In this document: positions 59,671-64,000 of the stretch, piece after piece
Numbering within the stretch: the first letter of the stretch is position 1
How the letters are laid out: every line of letters starts with the position of its first letter
Source: Rhizobacter sp. Root404
GTDB lineage: Bacteria; Pseudomonadota; Gammaproteobacteria; Burkholderiales; Burkholderiaceae_C
Assembly: GCF_001425865.1 (NCBI RefSeq)
Contig: NZ_LMDS01000005.1
Coordinates: forward strand, 746,890 to 810,889
Length of the DNA: 64,000 bases
Direction: 5' to 3'
Notes under the pieces: model-generated
The model's database searches: none
What the model was told of the DNA's origin: nothing
What the model saw: only the letters and a program-made list of their open reading frames with translations
Position numbers and translations under genes: made by a program

Positions 59671-62520
59671 ATGGCTTCGACCACCGTCGCCCAACTCGCC
59701 GCCGAGCTCAATCGCTCCGCCGCGGCGCTGCTCGAGCAGCTGCAGTCGGCTGGCGTCACGAAGGCGTCGACGGACGACTCGCTGACCGAGTCGGACAAGG
59801 AACGCCTGCTCGACCACCTGCGCGCGACCCACGGCACCGCCGCTGGCGCCGAGCGCAAGAAGATCACGCTGACCCGCAAGTCGACCAGCGAGATCAAGCA
59901 GGCCGACTCCTCCGGCAAGGCCCGCACGATCCAGGTGGAAGTTCGCAAGAAGCGCACCTTCATCAAGCGCGACGATGCGGCGCCCGCCGTCGAGGAACCG
60001 GTCGAGCCGGTGATCAGCGACGCCGAACTCGCCCGCCGCGAGGAAGAGGCTCAGGCCCAGGCGCAATTGCTGCGCCAGCAGGAGGCCGACCTGGCCGAGA
60101 AGCGCCGCGTGCGCGAGGAGCAGGAGGCCCGCGAACGCGAGGCCGCCGCTGCCGCCGCCCGTGAAGCCGCCGCCAAGCTCGCCGCCGAGCAGGCCGCCGC
60201 TGCGCTGGCCGCCGCCGTCGCACCGCCGCCCAAACCCAAGACGGTCGAGGAAGCCAAGGCGGATGCCGCCAAGGTCGCCGAAGCGCCTGCACCGGCGCCG
60301 GTCGAGGCGCCGAAGCCGGCGCTGCGCGTGATCAAGGCCGCCGACGTCGTCGACGAGGAGAAGCAGCGCGCGGCCGATCTGGCCAAGCGCCGCAAGGCCG
60401 CCGAGGACGAGGCCTCCGCCATCCGGGCGATGATGAACGCGCCGAAGAAGGTGCTGGTCGCGAAGAAGCCGGAAGAGGTCAAGCCGGCCGCGACCGAGAT
60501 CAAGGGCACGATCCACAAGAAGGTCGGCGCGCCGGGCGCTGCCACGACCACCGCGGTCGCGAAGCCAGGCGACAAGAAGGCCGTCAAGTCCGAGAAGCTC
60601 TCGTCGAGCTGGGCCGACGACGCCAAGAAGCGCACGGCGCTGAAGCCGGGCCAGCGCGCACCGGCCGGTGGCAACCGCCCGGGCTGGCGCGCACCGCGTG
60701 TCGGCCGCCGCGGTGAGCGCAGCGACGGTTCGCAATCGACCTTCGTCGCGCCTCAGGAAGCCCAGGTGCAGGAAGTGCACGTGCCCGAGACGATCAGCGT
60801 GGCCGACCTGGCGCACAAGATGTCGGTCAAGGCGTCCGAGGTCATCAAGCAGCTGATGAAGCTGGGCCAGATGGTCACGATCAACCAGCAGCTGGATCAG
60901 GAAACCGCGATGATCGTGGTCGAGGAAATGGGCCACACCGCGTTCGCGGCGAAGCTCGACGACCCCGACGCGTTCCTCGAGGAGGAAGTGACCGACGCCG
61001 CGCACGAAAGCCTCCCGCGCGCCCCGGTCGTGACCGTGATGGGCCACGTCGACCACGGCAAGACCTCGCTGCTCGACTACATCCGCACCTCGCGGGTGGC
61101 GGCGGGCGAGGCCGGCGGCATCACCCAGCACATCGGCGCGTACCACGTCGACACGCCGGGCGGCATGATCACCTTCCTCGACACCCCGGGTCACGCGGCC
61201 TTCACGGCGATGCGCGCGCGCGGCGCCAAGGCGACCGACATCGTGATCCTGGTGGTCGCGGCCGACGACGGCGTGATGCCGCAGACCAAGGAAGCGATCC
61301 ACCACGCGAAGGCGGCCGGCGTGCCGATCGTCGTCGCGATGAACAAGATCGACAAGCCCGACGCGAACATCGAGCGTCTGAAGTCCGAGCTGGTGGCCGA
61401 GCAGGTCGTGCCAGAGGATTTCGGCGGCGATTCGCCGTTCGTGCCGGTCTCGGCGCGCACCGGCCAGGGCATCGACAAGCTGCTCGAGCAGGTGCTGCTG
61501 CAGGCCGAAGTGCTGGAGTTGAAGGCCGCGAAGGACTCGATGGCCAAGGGCATCGTGATCGAAGCGCAGCTCGACAAGGGCCGCGGCCCGGTCGCGACCG
61601 TGCTGGTGCAAAGCGGCACGCTCAAGCGTGGCGACGTGGTACTGGCCGGCTCGAGCTTCGGCCGCGTTCGCGCGATGCTGGACGAGAACGGCAAGCCGAT
61701 CACCGAGGCCGGCCCGTCGATTCCGGTCGAGATCCAGGGCCTGACCGAAGTGCCGCAGGCCGGCGACGAGTTCATGGTGCTGGGCGACGAGCGACGGGCG
61801 CGCGAGATCGCGACCTTCCGCCAGGGCAAGTACCGCGACGTGAAGCTGGCCAAGCGCCAGGCCGCGAACCTCGAGAACATGATGGAGCAGATGGGCCAGG
61901 GCGCGACCCAGACCCTGCCGCTGATCATCAAGGCCGACGTTCAAGGCTCGCAGGAAGCGCTGGCGCAATCGCTGCTCAAGCTCAGCACGGCCGAGGTCAA
62001 GGTGCAGATCGTGCACGCCGCGGTCGGTGGCATCAGCGAGTCGGACGTCAACCTGGCGATCGCCTCGAAGGCCGTCATCATCGGCTTCAACACGCGCGCC
62101 GATGCCGGCTCGCGCAAGCTGGCCGAGAACAACGGCGTCGACATCCGCTACTACAACATCATCTACGACGCGGTCGACGAGGTGAAGGCGGCGATGACCG
62201 GCATGCTGGCTCCGGAGCAGCGCGAAGAGGTCATCGGCACGGCCGAGATCCGCACGGTGTTCGTGGCGTCCAAGATCGGTACGGTCGCGGGCTCGATGGT
62301 CACGGCGGGCCTGGTCCGTCGCGGCGCGCGCTTCCGCCTGCTGCGCGAGAACGTGGTCGTCTACACCGGCGAAGTCGAATCGGTGCGCCGCCTGAAGGAC
62401 GACGTGCGCGAAGTGGCGTCGGGCTTCGAGTGCGGTATCAAGCTCAAGAACTACAACGACATCAAGGAAGGCGACCAGCTCGAATTCTTCGAGGTCAAGG
62501 AAGTGGCCCGAACGCTGTAA
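59671..62520 (+). CDS. infB: Translation initiation factor IF-2
   Basis: 949 residues. The N-terminal IF2_N helix module (STTVAQLAAELNRSAAALLEQL) is followed by a long Ala/Glu/Lys/Arg-rich linker (~100-370), typical of beta- and gammaproteobacteria. The GTPase domain has G1 GHVDHGKT (458-465), DTPGHAAF (G3) and NKID (G4). Domains II-IV follow, and the C-terminus binds initiator tRNA. It places fMet-tRNA on the 30S subunit. AAGGA precedes ATG 59671. Internal starts giving shorter isoforms, as in E. coli, are possible. Confidence 0.97.
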   Translation: MASTTVAQLAAELNRSAAALLEQLQSAGVTKASTDDSLTESDKERLLDHLRATHGTAAGAERKKITLTRKSTSEIKQADSSGKARTIQVEVRKKRTFIKRDDAAPAVEEPVEPVISDAELARREEEAQAQAQLLRQQEADLAEKRRVREEQEAREREAAAAAAREAAAKLAAEQAAAALAAAVAPPPKPKTVEEAKADAAKVAEAPAPAPVEAPKPALRVIKAADVVDEEKQRAADLAKRRKAAEDEASAIRAMMNAPKKVLVAKKPEEVKPAATEIKGTIHKKVGAPGAATTTAVAKPGDKKAVKSEKLSSSWADDAKKRTALKPGQRAPAGGNRPGWRAPRVGRRGERSDGSQSTFVAPQEAQVQEVHVPETISVADLAHKMSVKASEVIKQLMKLGQMVTINQQLDQETAMIVVEEMGHTAFAAKLDDPDAFLEEEVTDAAHESLPRAPVVTVMGHVDHGKTSLLDYIRTSRVAAGEAGGITQHIGAYHVDTPGGMITFLDTPGHAAFTAMRARGAKATDIVILVVAADDGVMPQTKEAIHHAKAAGVPIVVAMNKIDKPDANIERLKSELVAEQVVPEDFGGDSPFVPVSARTGQGIDKLLEQVLLQAEVLELKAAKDSMAKGIVIEAQLDKGRGPVATVLVQSGTLKRGDVVLAGSSFGRVRAMLDENGKPITEAGPSIPVEIQGLTEVPQAGDEFMVLGDERRAREIATFRQGKYRDVKLAKRQAANLENMMEQMGQGATQTLPLIIKADVQGSQEALAQSLLKLSTAEVKVQIVHAAVGGISESDVNLAIASKAVIIGFNTRADAGSRKLAENNGVDIRYYNIIYDAVDEVKAAMTGMLAPEQREEVIGTAEIRTVFVASKIGTVAGSMVTAGLVRRGARFRLLRENVVVYTGEVESVRRLKDDVREVASGFECGIKLKNYNDIKEGDQLEFFEVKEVARTL

Positions 62521-62541
62521 GGCGGTTTTGGTCTCGTCCCG

Positions 62542-62575
62542 AACCCCGCCCTCCACAAGACGGCGGGGTTTGTGT
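62542..62575 (+). terminator. Terminator-like hairpin between infB and rbfA
   Basis: AACCCCGCC/GGCGGGGTT, 9-bp perfect stem, 11-nt loop, followed by TGTGTTT, 22 nt after the infB stop. The T-tract is interrupted, so partial termination or a processing or stability element is likely, because rbfA-truB-typA continue downstream. Confidence 0.65.
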
Positions 62576-62591
62576 TTGAAGGCACCCATCC

Positions 62592-62957
62592 ATGCGACAT
62601 AAACGCTCCATCCCCAATCGCGGTTTCCGCGTGGCCGACCAGATCCAGCGCGATGTGGCCGAGCTGATCCGCGATCTGAAGGATCCGCGGATCGGCATGG
62701 TCACGGTCAACGCGGTCGAGGTCACGCCCGACTATGCCCACGCGACCATCCTGTTCTCGCTGCTGATCGGCGACCCGGTCGAGTGCGAGGCCGGCCTGAA
62801 CGAGGCCGCCGGCTTCATCCGCAACGGCCTGTTCAAGCGCCTGCAGATCCACACCGTGCCGACGCTGCACTTCAAGTTCGACCGCACCACCGAGCGCGCG
62901 CTGGAGCTGAGCGAGCTGATCGCCAAGGCCAACTCGACGCGGGCCAAGGAGGACTGA
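62592..62957 (+). CDS. rbfA: 30S ribosome-binding factor RbfA
   Basis: 121 residues of KH-type RbfA fold: RVADQIQRDVAELIRDLKDPRIGMVTVNAVEVTPDYAHATILFS and the C-terminal VPTLHFKFDRTTERALELSELI are the family blocks. It binds the 30S subunit near the 16S 5' helix and helps cold-sensitive maturation. It lies 4 nt before truB. Confidence 0.95.
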   Translation: MRHKRSIPNRGFRVADQIQRDVAELIRDLKDPRIGMVTVNAVEVTPDYAHATILFSLLIGDPVECEAGLNEAAGFIRNGLFKRLQIHTVPTLHFKFDRTTERALELSELIAKANSTRAKED

Positions 62958-62961
62958 GCCG

Positions 62962-63929
62962 ATGCAGCCGCAACGCATCCGCATTCCCCGGCGCGCTGTC
63001 CACGGCGTGCTGCTGCTCGACAAGCCGCTCGGCCTGTCGAGCAACGATGCGTTGCAGAAAGCCAAGCGCCTGTACCGCGCCGAGAAGGCCGGCCATACCG
63101 GCACGCTCGATCCGCTCGCGACCGGGCTGCTGCCGCTGTGCTTCGGCGCGGCGACGAAGTTTTCCCAGATCAGCCTCGACGCCGACAAGCGCTACCTCGC
63201 GACATTGAAGCTCGGCATCACGACGACCACGGCCGATGCCGAGGGCGACGTGATCGAGACGCGAGAGGTGAACGTCTCCCACGAGCGGCTGCAGGCCGCG
63301 TGCGAGCGCTTCACCGGGCCGATCCGGCAGGTGCCGCCGATGCATTCCGCGCTGAAGCGCGACGGCAAGGCGCTGTACGAATACGCGCGCGCCGGCATCG
63401 AGATCGAACGCGAAGCGCGCGCGGTGACGATTCACGCGATCGACATCGTCGGTGGCGAGAATGACACCTGGACGCTCGACGTGCGCTGCTCGAAAGGCAC
63501 CTACATCCGCACGCTCGCCGAAGACATCGGCGCGGCGCTCGGCTGCGGCGCCCACCTGAGCGCACTGCGCCGCACCGGCAGCGGCGCGTTGTCGCTGGCC
63601 GGCGCGCTGACGCTGGAGCAGCTCGGCGCGATGTCCGAAAGCGAACGCGACGCCTCGCTGCTGGACGCCGACGCGCTGCTCGCCGACTGGCCGGTCGTGC
63701 GCCTGGAAACCGAAGACGCCGGCCGCTTCCTGACCGGCCTGCGCCGCCGCACGGCGTTGCCCGACGCCGCTCACGTCCGCGTCTACGGCCCGGAGCCGAA
63801 GGCCTTCCTCGGCGGCGCGCACATCAGCGCCGGTGAACTGATTTCGACCAGGCTGCTCAGCCCCGTGGAGGTGCAAGGCCTTCTCGCGTCCCCAGAATTG
63901 AATCCAAGAGAAGTGAAAGCTGCCACACC

Positions 63930-63933
<4 letters not shown>
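62962..63933 (+). CDS. truB: tRNA pseudouridine(55) synthase TruB
   Basis: 323 residues. Catalytic D50 in AGHTGTLDPLATGLLPLCFG; TKFSQISLDADKRYLATLKLG, QVPPMHSALKRDGKALYEYAR and CSKGTYIRTLAEDIG are conserved blocks, with a C-terminal PUA-like domain (~255-323). It makes pseudouridine 55 in the T-loop of elongator tRNAs. It overlaps typA by 4 nt. Confidence 0.96.

Positions 63934-64000
<67 letters not shown>

Noticed and set aside
58216..62589. Very long minus-strand open frame (about 1457 codons) over nusA and infB
   Set aside because: His/Arg/Leu/Gly-rich shadow of two certain genes on the other strand; high G+C removes stop codons.

Overview
The window is high-G+C DNA from a betaproteobacterium, most likely order Burkholderiales (Rubrivivax/Leptothrix/Methylibium-like). 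The reasons are gene order (lptG-lptF divergent from pepA-holC; rimP-nusA-infB-rbfA-truB-typA), the protein families present, and near-continuous coding with many 4-nt overlaps. This assignment is inferred from family recognition, not from a search.

Layout. 1-3064: a very large repetitive HAMP-array signalling protein (minus strand). It runs off the left edge and is frameshifted by a 71-bp tandem duplication. 3370-6941: iron-permease-like protein, CreA, a GST and a NarL-type response regulator. 7077-11174: a compact four-gene archaic (Csu-like) chaperone-usher fimbrial operon. 11182-15954: acyl-CoA dehydrogenase plus APH-type kinase (ACAD10/11-like pair), a Crp-type regulator, a class II aldolase and an enoyl-CoA hydratase-family enzyme. 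16091-25096: FimV-like protein, aminotransferase, CysB-like regulator, CbiX-like chelatase, LptG/LptF, PepA, HolC. 25267-27742: branched-chain amino acid binding protein and a soluble histidine kinase. 27747-37519: a complete glycogen locus, glgX-glgB-glgP divergent from glgC-glgA. 37597-40384: DUF3943 protein and PBP7-type endopeptidase.

41000-51313 is a mobile element of about 10.3 kb inserted in the 3' end of a tRNA-Ser(GGA) gene, with a 14-bp direct repeat at its ends. It carries a tyrosine integrase, an AlpA-like regulator, a RepA-like AAA ATPase followed by a dense array of CTGTCTC/GAGACAG heptamers (candidate origin), and a reduced phage morphogenesis block: P27-type small terminase, HNH endonuclease and HK97-type major capsid protein. 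No large terminase, portal, protease or tail gene is present. A minus-strand cargo block holds an Abi-alpha (DUF4393) protein and several small genes. This looks like a phage satellite of the capsid-carrying (cf-PICI-like) kind, or a strongly reduced prophage. Three minus-strand genes in and beside it share a 22-bp motif lying exactly 16 nt before a GTG start codon. A paralogous small lipoprotein, and a second copy of the tRNA terminator, lie just outside the left end.

51300-64000: tRNA-Ser, DUF2237 protein, QmcA/NfeD pair, a basic amino acid decarboxylase, glucokinase, FabI, and the translation operon rimP-nusA-infB-rbfA-truB-typA, with typA cut by the right edge. Glycogen synthesis and breakdown, plus glucokinase, feed the same glucose-phosphate pool. 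LptFG, FabI and PBP7 serve the envelope.
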